A stretch of DNA of 64,000 nt, from assembly GCA_002363095.1 (NCBI GenBank), contig DEWC01000111.1, forward strand, positions 5,554-69,553, read 5' to 3'. Each line of letters begins with the position of its first letter. Positions within the stretch are counted from its first letter, which is position 1. The notes under the pieces were generated by a model, which saw only the letters and a list, made by a program, of their open reading frames with translations, was not told the DNA's origin and ran no database searches. Origin of the DNA: Ruminococcaceae bacterium UBA3220. GTDB taxonomy: Bacteria > Bacillota > Clostridia > Oscillospirales > Acutalibacteraceae. This document shows, in pieces, positions 52,707-60,658 of this stretch. Position numbers and translations under genes: made by a program.

Positions 52707-53966
52707 ATGAAAGACTGCAATTATGATATTGTTGTTGTCGGTGGTGGTCCTGCGGGTTTGGCGGCGGCAATATCCGCAAAGAAAAATGGTGCAGAAAAGG
52801 TTGTTGTTATAGAACGGGAAAACCGTTTGGGGGGAATACTAAAACAGTGTATCCATGCGGGTTTCGGACTTCAGTATTTCGGAGAAGAACTTACGGGACC
52901 TGAATATGCTGAAAGGTTTTCGGTTCTTGCAAAGGAAAACGGAATAGACTTTTTACTTAATACTACCGCTATTGAAATTAACGAAAAAACTCTTATTTGC
53001 GTAAATACAGACGGGGTTATAAATATCAGTTTCGGGGCGCTTGTTCTTGCAATGGGTTGTAGGGAACGTACCCGCGCAAATCTTATGATACCCGGTAGTC
53101 GTCCTGCAGGCATATATACCGCAGGAACAGCACAAAAGCTTATAAATATTTACGGTCATAGAATAGGAAAAGAAGTTGTTATTCTCGGAAGCGGAGATAT
53201 TGGAATGATAATGGCAAGGCGCCTGTCGTTAGGTGGTGCAAAGGTTAAGGCTGTAATTGAAATCATGCCGTATCTTGCAGGACTTGTCCGCAATAAAATT
53301 CAATGTCTTGACGATTTTGATATACCGCTTATGTTATCTCATACTGTTGTTGATATAAACGGAATTGACCGTGTAGAGAGCGTTACGGTAGCTCCTGTGG
53401 ACGAAAATCGCCGTCCGGTTATGGAAAAGGTTGAAACAATTTCCTGTGATACTTTACTTTTATCCGTCGGTCTTATTCCCGAAAATGAACTTACTCGTTC
53501 AGCCGATGTAACTCTTTCGGGAATAACCAAAGGCGCTGTTGTAAATCAGTTTAAGCAGACCGATAAGCCGTATATTTTTGCCTGCGGAAATGTATTGCAT
53601 GTTAACGACCTTGTTGACCATGTAAGTCACGAAAGTGAAGACGCCGGAAAGTTTGCAGCACTATATGCTTTAGGAAAACTTGAGCAGAACAATGAAATTC
53701 CCGTTACACCCGGAGACGGTGTAAGGTATGTGTGTCCTCAAAGAATCGCATGCGAAAATGCCGATGTTGACCTGTATTTCCGTACCTTAATTCCCGGTAG
53801 GCAGACAACACTTACGGTTTTAGATGACAGTGGTATACTTATAACAAAAAAACTTATTCGAACGACACCGGGTACGATAGAAAAACTAACAATACCCGCA
53901 GATAAGGTTAAGAAGATTAAAGGAAAAATTGTGGTTTGTGCCGAACACAAGGAGGTTTGTATATGA
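52707..53966 (+). CDS. FAD/NAD-dependent oxidoreductase (GlpB-like partner)
   Basis: 419 residues. GGGPAGLAAAISAKKNGAEKVVVIERE at the start is the FAD dinucleotide fold and GKEVVILGSGDIGMIMARRL near residue 153 the NAD-binding fold. VSHESEDAGKFAALYALGKL is the late FAD region. In Clostridia this protein, a DUF1667 protein and a DAO-type dehydrogenase form the anaerobic glycerol-3-phosphate dehydrogenase complex. GGGAGGAATG upstream is the Shine-Dalgarno region. Confidence 0.88.
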   Translation: MKDCNYDIVVVGGGPAGLAAAISAKKNGAEKVVVIERENRLGGILKQCIHAGFGLQYFGEELTGPEYAERFSVLAKENGIDFLLNTTAIEINEKTLICVNTDGVINISFGALVLAMGCRERTRANLMIPGSRPAGIYTAGTAQKLINIYGHRIGKEVVILGSGDIGMIMARRLSLGGAKVKAVIEIMPYLAGLVRNKIQCLDDFDIPLMLSHTVVDINGIDRVESVTVAPVDENRRPVMEKVETISCDTLLLSVGLIPENELTRSADVTLSGITKGAVVNQFKQTDKPYIFACGNVLHVNDLVDHVSHESEDAGKFAALYALGKLEQNNEIPVTPGDGVRYVCPQRIACENADVDLYFRTLIPGRQTTLTVLDDSGILITKKLIRTTPGTIEKLTIPADKVKKIKGKIVVCAEHKEVCI

Positions 53967-54331
53967 AAAGGACAGTAACCTGCACAGTATGCCCGAATGG
54001 CTGTGAAATAGGGATTGAGTATAACACAAAAGAGGATGCCGTACTAAACGGATACGGTTGCAAAAGAGGTGTTTCATACGCTCTTGACGAATGTTTTGAG
54101 CCAAAGCGCACTTTTACATCTTCGGTTAAAATTTCCGGTTCAGACAGAAGGGTTTTGCCGGTTCGCACTACCAAGCCGATACCGAAGAGTATTTTAATGA
54201 AAGCCGCTAAAGAGGTTGAAGGTATTTCGCTTAAAGCTCCCATAAAATGCGGAGAAGTTATTGAAAATGATTTTTTAAACACAAAGGCAAAACTTATTGC
54301 TACGATGACACTTGAAGGGGAGAACGCGTGA
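53963..54331 (+). CDS. DUF1667 iron-sulfur-like small subunit
   Basis: 122 residues from ATG 53963, preceded by AGGAGG; it overlaps the upstream gene by 4 bp. TCTVCPNGCEI near residue 6 (C-x2-C-x3-C) and GYGCKRGVSYALDE near 34 supply four or more cysteines, the DUF1667 pattern. The protein probably carries electrons or a cluster in the dehydrogenase complex. Overlaps or touches the next gene at TGATG. Confidence 0.88.
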   Translation: MKRTVTCTVCPNGCEIGIEYNTKEDAVLNGYGCKRGVSYALDECFEPKRTFTSSVKISGSDRRVLPVRTTKPIPKSILMKAAKEVEGISLKAPIKCGEVIENDFLNTKAKLIATMTLEGENA

Positions 54332-55764
54332 TGATTAAAACAGACGTACTTATTATAGGTGCAGGCGCTGTAGGTTGCGCACTTGCAAGAGAACTTTCAA
54401 AATACGATATAAATGTAACAGTGTGCGATAAAAACGATGATGTCGGCGGTGATGCTTCAAAATCAAACAGTGGACTTTTTTCGACAAGTGCAACTATGCC
54501 GGTAGGCACGCTTGAATGTAAACTCCGCACTATTGCCCATAGTATGATGATGAATATTTGTAAGGATTTGGACGTCCCGGTCATTGAATGCGGAAGCATA
54601 GCGCCTATACTGTATCCCGACCAACTTGAAACGGCAAAAGGACTTACAGAAAAGGCATTCTTAAACGGTGTTTATGATTATGAGATTTTGCCGGCGAAAG
54701 ATATTCTCGAAATGGAGCCGACCTTAAATCCGGAAATTTTGGGCGGTATTTACAGCCCTCGGGATAAACAGGCAAATCAGTTTATTTTGGTTTCCGCCAT
54801 GGCTGAAAATGCGGCTGAAAACGGTGTTCAGTTCATACTTGACTGTAAAGTTATGGGAATGGATGTTTCAAACGGAAAAATCCATAAAGTACATACCTCA
54901 AAAGATGATATTGAGGCAAAATGGGTAATAAATGCCGCGGGACTTTATTGTGACGAAATATCTAAAATGGTTGACGAATGTGACTTTACCGTGCATCCGC
55001 GAAAAGGCGAGTTTTATGTGTTCTCGCACGATACTCCCGTAAAGGTTTCGCATATTATATCTTCTGTGCCAAGTCCTAAAACAAGGGGCGTCCTTGTTAT
55101 ACCGACGGTTGATAACAATATGCTTGTAGGGCCTACTGCTGACGATGTTGAAGACAAAACTGATAAAAAAACAACTTCGGAAGGATTGGCAAGTATAAAA
55201 GCCCAAGCACTTAAAATGGTGCCGGGGTTGCATTTTGAAGATACCATCACACAATTTGTCGGAGTTCGTCCGGCAAGAATTCCGGAAGGATATGATATTC
55301 GTTTCTCGGAGAAGGTAAAAGGTTTTATAGGTATATCCGGTGTTCGTTCTACCGGTCTTACGGCAAGCGTAGGTATTGCAGGATATGTTGTTCATGGAAT
55401 GAAAGAAGCAGGACTTGAACTCAATCGCAAGGTTGGCTGGAAACGTACAAGAAAGGGTATAATACGCTTTGCCGATAAAACAAACGAAGAAAAAGATGCG
55501 CTTATTAAGAACGATCCGTTATACGGAAAGATAGTCTGCCGTTGTGAGCAGGTAACCGAAAGCGAGATTTTACAGGCAATACACCGCCCCGTAGGCGCAA
55601 AAACATTAGATGCAGTTAAACGCCGTGTTCGTGCCGGTATGGGGCGCTGTCAGAGTGGCTTTTGCAGTCCAATAGTTATTGAGATTATCGCGAGGGAGCT
55701 TGGAATTCCTGAAGAAGATGTAAGAAAACGTGGCGAGAAGGCGTTTATGCTTGACAAACAGTGA
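54331..55764 (+). CDS. Anaerobic glycerol-3-phosphate dehydrogenase-type flavoprotein
   Basis: 477 residues from ATG 54331 (GTG 54328 is also possible). DAO-fold FAD domain: VLIIGAGAVGCALARELSKYDINVTVCDK. The C-terminus has a BFD-like [2Fe-2S] domain, IVCRCEQVTESEIL then GMGRCQSGFCSP (C-x-C ... C-x4-C). Such GlpA-like proteins oxidise glycerol-3-phosphate, feeding electrons to the partner oxidoreductase upstream. Ends with a 17-bp-stem terminator. Confidence 0.9.
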   Translation: MIKTDVLIIGAGAVGCALARELSKYDINVTVCDKNDDVGGDASKSNSGLFSTSATMPVGTLECKLRTIAHSMMMNICKDLDVPVIECGSIAPILYPDQLETAKGLTEKAFLNGVYDYEILPAKDILEMEPTLNPEILGGIYSPRDKQANQFILVSAMAENAAENGVQFILDCKVMGMDVSNGKIHKVHTSKDDIEAKWVINAAGLYCDEISKMVDECDFTVHPRKGEFYVFSHDTPVKVSHIISSVPSPKTRGVLVIPTVDNNMLVGPTADDVEDKTDKKTTSEGLASIKAQALKMVPGLHFEDTITQFVGVRPARIPEGYDIRFSEKVKGFIGISGVRSTGLTASVGIAGYVVHGMKEAGLELNRKVGWKRTRKGIIRFADKTNEEKDALIKNDPLYGKIVCRCEQVTESEILQAIHRPVGAKTLDAVKRRVRAGMGRCQSGFCSPIVIEIIARELGIPEEDVRKRGEKAFMLDKQ

Positions 55765-55800
55765 AAAATGCTATCGTAGATTTTCTACGATAGCATTTTT
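55764..55800 (+). terminator. Terminator of the glp-like operon
   Basis: AAAAATGCTATCGTAGA and TCTACGATAGCATTTTT form a perfect 17-bp stem with a 3-base loop, beginning in the stop codon. Confidence 0.9.
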
Positions 55801-56227
55801 CTGTTCGTATCAGAATTCCGAAAAATCCTTTTTGTTCTGACTGATTTGATTGAGAATACTTTCCATTGTTATTATACGCAGATTATTCCTTTTCTATCGT
55901 ATAACGAAGCGAGTTAGAATCTCCGTATAAAATCGGTACGGAAACCCCTGCGAACATCGCGCCGCTCCTCTAAACGATTTATCAAATTCCTTAATATAAC
56001 AAACTGTTTCCGGGTCAAGAGCCCGCAAGGATAAAATATTGTAATTCAAATGAAAAAAGCCCTCGGCGCAAAAGCACCGAGAACTTTTTTGGTCCGAGTG
56101 ACAAGACTTGCCCGGCGAAACTGTTTTGCCGGCACGAACGCGGGCTTTGCAACCGTCCACCGGAAGGTCGCAATTTTGCTGTCGCAAAACCGCCCTTTTC
56201 AAGTCTTGTCATACACTGCAAGCAACA

Positions 56228-56308
56228 AGAAATCCCGCCTCACCGCAAAAGCGGTAAAGCGGGATTTGGTCCGAGTGACAAGACCCCGACTTGCGGCCTC
56301 TTTCGTCT
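56228..56308 (-). pseudogene. Decayed tRNA-Pro 3' half with its own terminator
   Basis: Minus strand: AGAGGCCGCAAG-TCGGGGT-CTTGTCACTCGGACCA keeps the variable loop, T-stem, acceptor 3' strand and CCA of tRNA-Pro, but the T-loop (TTCAAGT) is changed and the 5' half is gone. A hairpin AAATCCCGC ... GCGGGATTT with inner ACCGC/GCGGT follows. A relic. Confidence 0.65.
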
Positions 56309-56470
56309 GCTTCGCATACTATCGGCTCGACGACCGCAAAGGTTCCCTTTGCAGTACCCGTCTGCGCCCCTTTTTGCTGAAAAAATGCCATTCAGGCATT
56401 TTTCCTTAACGCAAAAACCCTTCCGGGTCAAGAGCCCGCAAGGATAAAACATTGTGATTCGAATGAAAAA

Positions 56471-56502
56471 AGCCCTCGGTGCAAAAGCACCGAGAACTTT
56501 TT
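56471..56502 (-). terminator. tRNA-Pro terminator
   Basis: Minus strand CTCGGTGC-tttt-GCACCGAG (perfect 8 bp) with GG-CTTTTTT after it, immediately 3' of the tRNA. The copy at 56060-56090 has one broken pair. Confidence 0.85.
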
Positions 56503-56578
56503 TGGTCCGAGTGACAAGACTTGAACTTGCGGCCTCTTGACCCCCAGTCAAGCGCGCTACCAGCTGCGCCACACCCGG
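56503..56578 (-). tRNA. tRNA-Pro (GGG)
   Basis: 76 nt including encoded CCA. Acceptor CCGGGTG/CACTCGG with one G-U, D-stem GCGC/GCGC, anticodon arm CTTGA-CTGGGGG-TCAAG giving anticodon GGG, T-arm GCAAG-TTCAAGT-CTTGT. All arms pair. It reads proline CCC/CCT codons and is probably a substrate of the ProRS at 39.5 kb. Confidence 0.95.
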
Positions 56579-56622
56579 AAATGTGAAGATATGCCGAAAA
56601 GCGCATATCTTATATGCGAAAA

Positions 56623-56886
56623 TTAATCTTCAAAGCCGGAATTTACGAGATTTACAAGGCCTTCGAGCGCCTCTTTTTCGTCGCTTCCGTCAACAATGAT
56701 CTTGATTGTGGTACCGCCGACGATACCAAGAGAAAGAACGCCTAAAAGGCTCTTTGCATTGACCTTGCGCTCATCCTTTTCAACCCAGATAGAAGACTTG
56801 AATTCGTTTGCTTTCTGAATAAAAAAGGTTGCGGGGCGAGCATGTAAGCCTACCTGATTTTTTATGGTAACTTCTTTAACGCACAT
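56623..56886 (-). CDS. ptsH: Phosphocarrier protein HPr
   Basis: 87 residues. VGLHARPAT contains the active His (about residue 15), and KSLLGVLSLGIV the regulatory serine (about residue 46) phosphorylated by HPr kinase. Carries phosphate from Enzyme I to sugar EII components, and with Ser-P acts in catabolite repression. Not followed by ptsI here. Single gene with a clear promoter; the intact His argues against a Crh-type protein. Confidence 0.9.
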   Translation of the reverse strand: MCVKEVTIKNQVGLHARPATFFIQKANEFKSSIWVEKDERKVNAKSLLGVLSLGIVGGTTIKIIVDGSDEKEALEGLVNLVNSGFED

Positions 56887-56929
56887 AAAAATTCTCCTTC
56901 AAAGACACCGCGAAGATTTTACATTTATC

Positions 56930-56957
56930 ATTATACCACAATAAATGAAATCGTCAA
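56930..56957 (-). promoter_or_regulatory. ptsH promoter
   Basis: Minus-strand TTGACG (plus 56952-56957), 16 bases, TATAAT (plus 56930-56935), about 40 bp before the HPr start. Confidence 0.7.
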
Positions 56958-57043
56958 TATTTTGTGAAAAAGTTCTAAAATTTTTCCAACAATTGACTGC
57001 TTGATAGGGTCGTATTTGGTCAAAATTACGAATATGAATGCCG

Positions 57044-57766
57044 TTAGCCGTCAAGAAGCTTTATGTCGTTTTTATCGAGTTTGATTTTTTCGAACATTTC
57101 GGGTCGGCGTTGTTTTGTTATAATAAGAGACTGTTTGCGCTTCCATTTTGCAATTTCGGCGTGATTGCCCGAAAGAAGCGTTTCGGGTACGGTTTTTTCG
57201 TGCCAAACGGCAGGCCGTGTATACTGCGGATGCTCGAGAAGACCTGCGAAATGGCTTTCTTCCTCAAAGCAGAGGTCGTCTGATAAAACACCCGGTAACA
57301 TCCGGCAGACAGCGTCGGCAAGGCACAGCGCAGGGAGTTCACCCCCGGTCAGGACATAATCGCCGATGGACACTTCCTCGTCGACTATTTCCTCTATAAC
57401 GCGCTCGTCAATGCCCTCGTAATGACCGCATAGAAGCACTATCCTATCGAGTTTTGAAAGTTCAACGACCCTTTGCTGCGTAAGTGTTTTACCTTTTGGG
57501 GACATATAGATAAGATGAGGCTTGGGCTCGTTTTCCGAAAAGAGACTTTTATAACAGTTATAAATCGGGTCTGCCGCCATAATCATACCCATGCCGCCGC
57601 CGTAGGGCATATCATCGACCTTGTTATGTTTATTGCCGGCAAAGTCGCGAATGTTTGTGCAAACGATTTCGACCTTTCCCGATTTTCTTGCTCTTCCGAT
57701 AATGCTTTCCGACATAACGGTATCACACATTTCGGGGAAGAGGGTCATAATATCAATTCTCATCAA
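57044..57766 (-). CDS. trmD: tRNA (guanine-37-N1)-methyltransferase
   Basis: 240 residues. SPOUT-class enzyme making m1G37 next to the anticodon, relevant to the tRNA-Pro(GGG) nearby. MRIDIMTLFPEMCDTVMSESIIGRA, then NKVDDMPYGGGMGMIM, LCGHYEGIDERV and SIGDYVLTGGELPALCLAD (the SAM knot) are family marks. Overlaps rimM by 14 bp. The usual next gene rplS is not present. Confidence 0.96.
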   Translation of the reverse strand: MMRIDIMTLFPEMCDTVMSESIIGRARKSGKVEIVCTNIRDFAGNKHNKVDDMPYGGGMGMIMAADPIYNCYKSLFSENEPKPHLIYMSPKGKTLTQQRVVELSKLDRIVLLCGHYEGIDERVIEEIVDEEVSIGDYVLTGGELPALCLADAVCRMLPGVLSDDLCFEEESHFAGLLEHPQYTRPAVWHEKTVPETLLSGNHAEIAKWKRKQSLIITKQRRPEMFEKIKLDKNDIKLLDG

Positions 57767-58259
57767 AAATACCCTCCATCGGGTTTATCACAATCTTTCC
57801 GTTTTCAATATCCACCGATACAACAACACTTTCGATTGCGGGAATAAGATATTCCTTTTCGCCCCTTTTAATATGCCAGACATCATTAGCGCCCGTTTTT
57901 GAAACATCGCTTAAAACGCCCAAAAGTTCGCCCGATTTTTGGTCGAAAACCTTTGATGAAAGCAGTTCTTCAATAAAGTATCTGCCTTCGGGGATGTCGG
58001 CATCGCTCCGTCTGACCCGTAAAACCTTGTTTCGCAGTTTCTCGGCGTCCTCGATGGAATTTACATTTTCGAACAGAATTATTGCGATATTGCCGTGTGG
58101 CTTTACCGAAATAATATTAAGAGGGGAGTTATCGGGTAAAAAAACGGTTTTGATATTTGCCAAAAAGTCGGCGTCATCCGACCACGGTTGAAAGCGCACG
58201 GCGCCTTTTATTCCGTGGGTGCCGACAATTTTTCCCGCTTCCAGAAATTGCTTTATCAA
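57753..58259 (-). CDS. rimM: Ribosome maturation factor RimM
   Basis: 168 residues. N-terminal RimM beta barrel begins EAGKIVGTHGIKGAVRFQP; the C-terminal PRC barrel includes IPEGRYFIEELLSSKVFD and VDIENGKIVINPMEG. Helps 30S head maturation with S19. Between khpA (81-bp gap) and trmD (14-bp overlap). Confidence 0.94.
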   Translation of the reverse strand: MIKQFLEAGKIVGTHGIKGAVRFQPWSDDADFLANIKTVFLPDNSPLNIISVKPHGNIAIILFENVNSIEDAEKLRNKVLRVRRSDADIPEGRYFIEELLSSKVFDQKSGELLGVLSDVSKTGANDVWHIKRGEKEYLIPAIESVVVSVDIENGKIVINPMEGIFDEN

Positions 58260-58284
58260 GATATAACCCCCTCAGATAAACCGA

Positions 58285-58306
58285 TACCCCCAAAGATAGG
58301 GGGTAA
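58285..58306 (-). other. Small hairpin between khpA and rimM
   Basis: TACCCCC and GGGGGTA form a 7-bp stem with a 7-base loop in the 81-bp khpA-rimM spacer; no clear T-run in the transcript direction. Possibly an mRNA processing or attenuation point. Confidence 0.35.
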
Positions 58307-58340
58307 AAACGGTTTTCGTGAAAATACGAACGGTATTTAA

Positions 58341-58574
58341 TTAGTCGATTTCAACCATTACCTTCTGTTCGTTGCGGGAAGCGGCGGCGCGCATAACGGT
58401 GCGGATAGCCTTGGCAATTCTGCCTTCTTTTCCGATAACGCGGCCCATATCGCCCTCGGCAACATTAAGATGATAAACGGTGATGCCTTCTTCGTTCGGC
58501 TCGTCAACGGTAACATTAACGGCTGACGGATCTTCAACTAAACCCTGTGCGATTGTAACTAATAATTCTTTCAT
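58341..58574 (-). CDS. khpA: KH-domain RNA-binding protein KhpA
   Basis: 77 residues. VIGKEGRIAKAIRTVMRAAA contains the GxxG loop of a KH domain. KhpA pairs with KhpB (Jag/EloR) and affects cell length and sRNA use in Firmicutes. Located between rpsP and rimM, its standard place. Confidence 0.94.
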   Translation of the reverse strand: MKELLVTIAQGLVEDPSAVNVTVDEPNEEGITVYHLNVAEGDMGRVIGKEGRIAKAIRTVMRAAASRNEQKVMVEID

Positions 58575-58595
58575 GATAAAATTCTCCTCAAATGA

Positions 58596-58841
58596 TTATT
58601 CAATAATTCCGTTTTTCTTAAGCAAAGCCTTGACCGTGTCGGTGGGTTGAGCACCGTTTTTTATCCACTGCTTTGCCTTGTCGCCGTCGATGTTAACCGC
58701 GGCGGGGTCCTTTGTCGGGTCATATGTTCCGATTTCTTCGATGAAACGACCGTTGCGTGGATATCTTGAATCGGCAACAACAACGCGATAGAAGGGGGCT
58801 TTTTTTGCGCCTAAACGGCGAAGTCTGATTTTAACCGCCAT
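58596..58841 (-). CDS. rpsP: 30S ribosomal protein S16
   Basis: 81 residues. [26 protein letters not shown] is the S16 N-terminus and GTYDPTKDP the following turn. Small-subunit assembly protein. Follows ffh by 51 bp, with GGAGGTG before the ATG. Confidence 0.97.
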   Translation of the reverse strand: MAVKIRLRRLGAKKAPFYRVVVADSRYPRNGRFIEEIGTYDPTKDPAAVNIDGDKAKQWIKNGAQPTDTVKALLKKNGIIE

Positions 58842-58892
58842 ACCTTAATACACCTCCAAAACAAAAATCATATTTAAAAGGAATTTAAATCC

Positions 58893-60242
58893 TTATAAAC
58901 CGAAATCCTGCGGATTAAATCCGTTCATACCGCGCATCATTTTGCGCTTTCCGTGTTTTCCGCCCATCTGTTTGAACATTTTTTTCATTTGTTCGTATTG
59001 CTTTAAAAGGCGGTTTACTTCCTCTACCGTAAGCCCGCAGCCGGCGGCAATACGGCGTTTTCTTGAAGCATTTATAATATCGGGTTTTGAGCGTTCCTTT
59101 TTGGTCATTGATTTGATAATCGCCTCAACCCGAAGCATTTGGCGGTCGTCAATATCCACATCTTTAAGCTGTTTGCCAACGCCCGGTATCATTGAAAGAA
59201 GATTTTTAAGATTACCCATCTTTTTTATCTGTCCGAACTGTTCGAGCAAATCGTTCATATCGAATTTATTTTGTTCAAGGCGACGGGCTGCCTCTTCGGC
59301 TTTTTTCTCATCAAGCTCGGTTTCGACCTTTTCGATAAGCGAGAGCATATCGCCCATCCCTAAGATTCGGGTTGCCATACGGTCGGGGTGGAATTCCTCT
59401 AACGCATCGAGCTTTTCACCTACGCCGGCAAACATAATCGGCTTTCCGGTAACCGCTTTTACCGAGAGGGCGGCACCGCCACGAGTATCGCCGTCAAGTT
59501 TTGTGAGGATAATGCCGTCGATTTCAAGTATATCGTTAAAGGCTTTGGCAACATTAACGGCATCCTGGCCGACCATTGAGTCAACAACCAGTAAAATATT
59601 GTCTATCTCTGCCGCTTTTGTAATTCTTATCAACTCATCCATTAACTCCGAATCGACATGAAGACGACCGGCAGTATCAAGAATGACATAGTCGTGCCCG
59701 TAATCCCTTGCATATGAAATTGCTTCAACAATGGTTTTTTCGGGCTTTTGTGTACCCTTTTCGAAAACGGGAACACCTACTTGGCTGCCGACTACTTTTA
59801 ACTGGTCAATGGCGGCAGGGCGGTAGATATCTCCCGCGACAAGCATGGGTCGATGTCCCTTCGTTTTAAGAAATTTAGCAAGCTTGGCGCAGTGGGTCGT
59901 TTTACCCGAGCCTTGAAGACCGCACATCATTATAACGGTAGGTATTCTCGAAGCGGTTTTTAGGCGCGCCTGCTCGTTGCCCATTAAAGCGGTCAATTCC
60001 TCACGGACGATTTTAATGACCGTTTGGGCGGCGGTAAGACTCTCCATTATGTTTTCGCCGATGCATTTTTCGGTAACCTTGTTGGTGAAGTCCTTCGCTA
60101 CTTTATAGTTAACATCGGCTTCTAAAAGGGCAAGGCGAACCTCACGCATAGCCTCTTTAACATCGGATTCACTGAGCCTTCCGCGGTTGCGGAGTTTTCT
60201 GAAAACTCCGGTTAGCTTGTCCGTTAAATTATCAAATGCCAT
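58893..60242 (-). CDS. ffh: Signal recognition particle protein Ffh
   Basis: 449 residues. NG domain with GLQGSGKTTHCAKLAKFL, DTAGRLHVD and TKLDGDTRGGAALS; methionine-rich M domain for SRP RNA and signal peptides (QYEQMKKMFKQMGG, then RKMMRGMNGF). Delivers membrane proteins to SecYEG with FtsY. Downstream of ylxM by 32 bp. The SRP RNA gene itself was not found in the window. Confidence 0.97.
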   Translation of the reverse strand: MAFDNLTDKLTGVFRKLRNRGRLSESDVKEAMREVRLALLEADVNYKVAKDFTNKVTEKCIGENIMESLTAAQTVIKIVREELTALMGNEQARLKTASRIPTVIMMCGLQGSGKTTHCAKLAKFLKTKGHRPMLVAGDIYRPAAIDQLKVVGSQVGVPVFEKGTQKPEKTIVEAISYARDYGHDYVILDTAGRLHVDSELMDELIRITKAAEIDNILLVVDSMVGQDAVNVAKAFNDILEIDGIILTKLDGDTRGGAALSVKAVTGKPIMFAGVGEKLDALEEFHPDRMATRILGMGDMLSLIEKVETELDEKKAEEAARRLEQNKFDMNDLLEQFGQIKKMGNLKNLLSMIPGVGKQLKDVDIDDRQMLRVEAIIKSMTKKERSKPDIINASRKRRIAAGCGLTVEEVNRLLKQYEQMKKMFKQMGGKHGKRKMMRGMNGFNPQDFGL

Positions 60243-60274
60243 AGGTCCACCTCCTCATAGAATTCAAAGAAAAA

Positions 60275-60586
60275 TCAGATATCGTCGATGATATCAAGCA
60301 TTTTCCGAAGGGCGGTTTTATCGCCCGATTTTACCTTTTCGCTGAGGGCTTTAAGGGATAAAAACTTATCAAGATACCCGTACTTTTTTTCAAGTCCGTT
60401 AAGTTTTGCCGAGGCGCGCTTTATCAGGTCAAGCACCGCCTGACGGGTGATGTTTTCGTTTTCGGCTATCTCGGCAAGGGACAAGTCCTCGTCATAATAA
60501 GCCGAAACGATGCGCCTTTGCTTATCGCTCAAAAATTCGCCGTAAACATCGTTAAGCGAGCCGAGCAACAGGTTCTTTTCAGCCAT
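60275..60586 (-). CDS. ylxM: YlxM-family DNA-binding protein
   Basis: 103 residues. SDKQRRIVSAYYDEDLSLAEIAENENITRQAVLDLIKRASAKLNG is a sigma-region-4-like HTH. YlxM proteins accompany ffh in Firmicutes and may support SRP function or regulate the operon. First gene of ylxM-ffh-rpsP-khpA-rimM-trmD. Confidence 0.94.
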   Translation of the reverse strand: MAEKNLLLGSLNDVYGEFLSDKQRRIVSAYYDEDLSLAEIAENENITRQAVLDLIKRASAKLNGLEKKYGYLDKFLSLKALSEKVKSGDKTALRKMLDIIDDI

Positions 60587-60601
60587 AAAACCAAATCCTC
60601 T

Positions 60602-60620
60602 GTAAAGTTTTTTTCTTTAC
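60602..60620 (-). other. Short leader hairpin before ylxM
   Basis: GTAAAG-ttttttt-CTTTAC in the 5' leader directly before the ylxM ribosome site. Six-base stem; it could mask the start region weakly. Confidence 0.3.
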
Positions 60621-60629
60621 ACCTACGGT

Positions 60630-60658
60630 AGTATAGCATAAATATGTTCCGTTGTCAA
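60630..60658 (-). promoter_or_regulatory. Promoter of the ylxM-ffh operon
   Basis: Minus-strand TTGACA (plus 60653-60658), 17 bases, TATACT (plus 60630-60635), about 45 bp upstream of ylxM. Confidence 0.75.

Larger units (their letters stand above)
55801..56502. repeat. Noncoding region with broken tRNA-Pro copies and repeats
   Basis: No gene is supported here. It contains a 103-bp direct repeat (56008-56110 and 56421-56523, four mismatches by eye) that spans the 3' end of tRNA-Pro, its terminator and 45 bases beyond. A second tRNA 3' fragment with a different terminator lies at 56228-56308, an inverted tRNA T-arm fragment at 56198-56211, and a 9-bp hairpin AAAAATGCC/GGCATTTTT at 56381-56403. 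Details in the findings. Confidence 0.75.

Noticed and set aside
56050..56409. Open frames in both strands over the tRNA-Pro repeats
   Set aside because: They are translations of tRNA fragments and terminator stems, repeated because the DNA is repeated.
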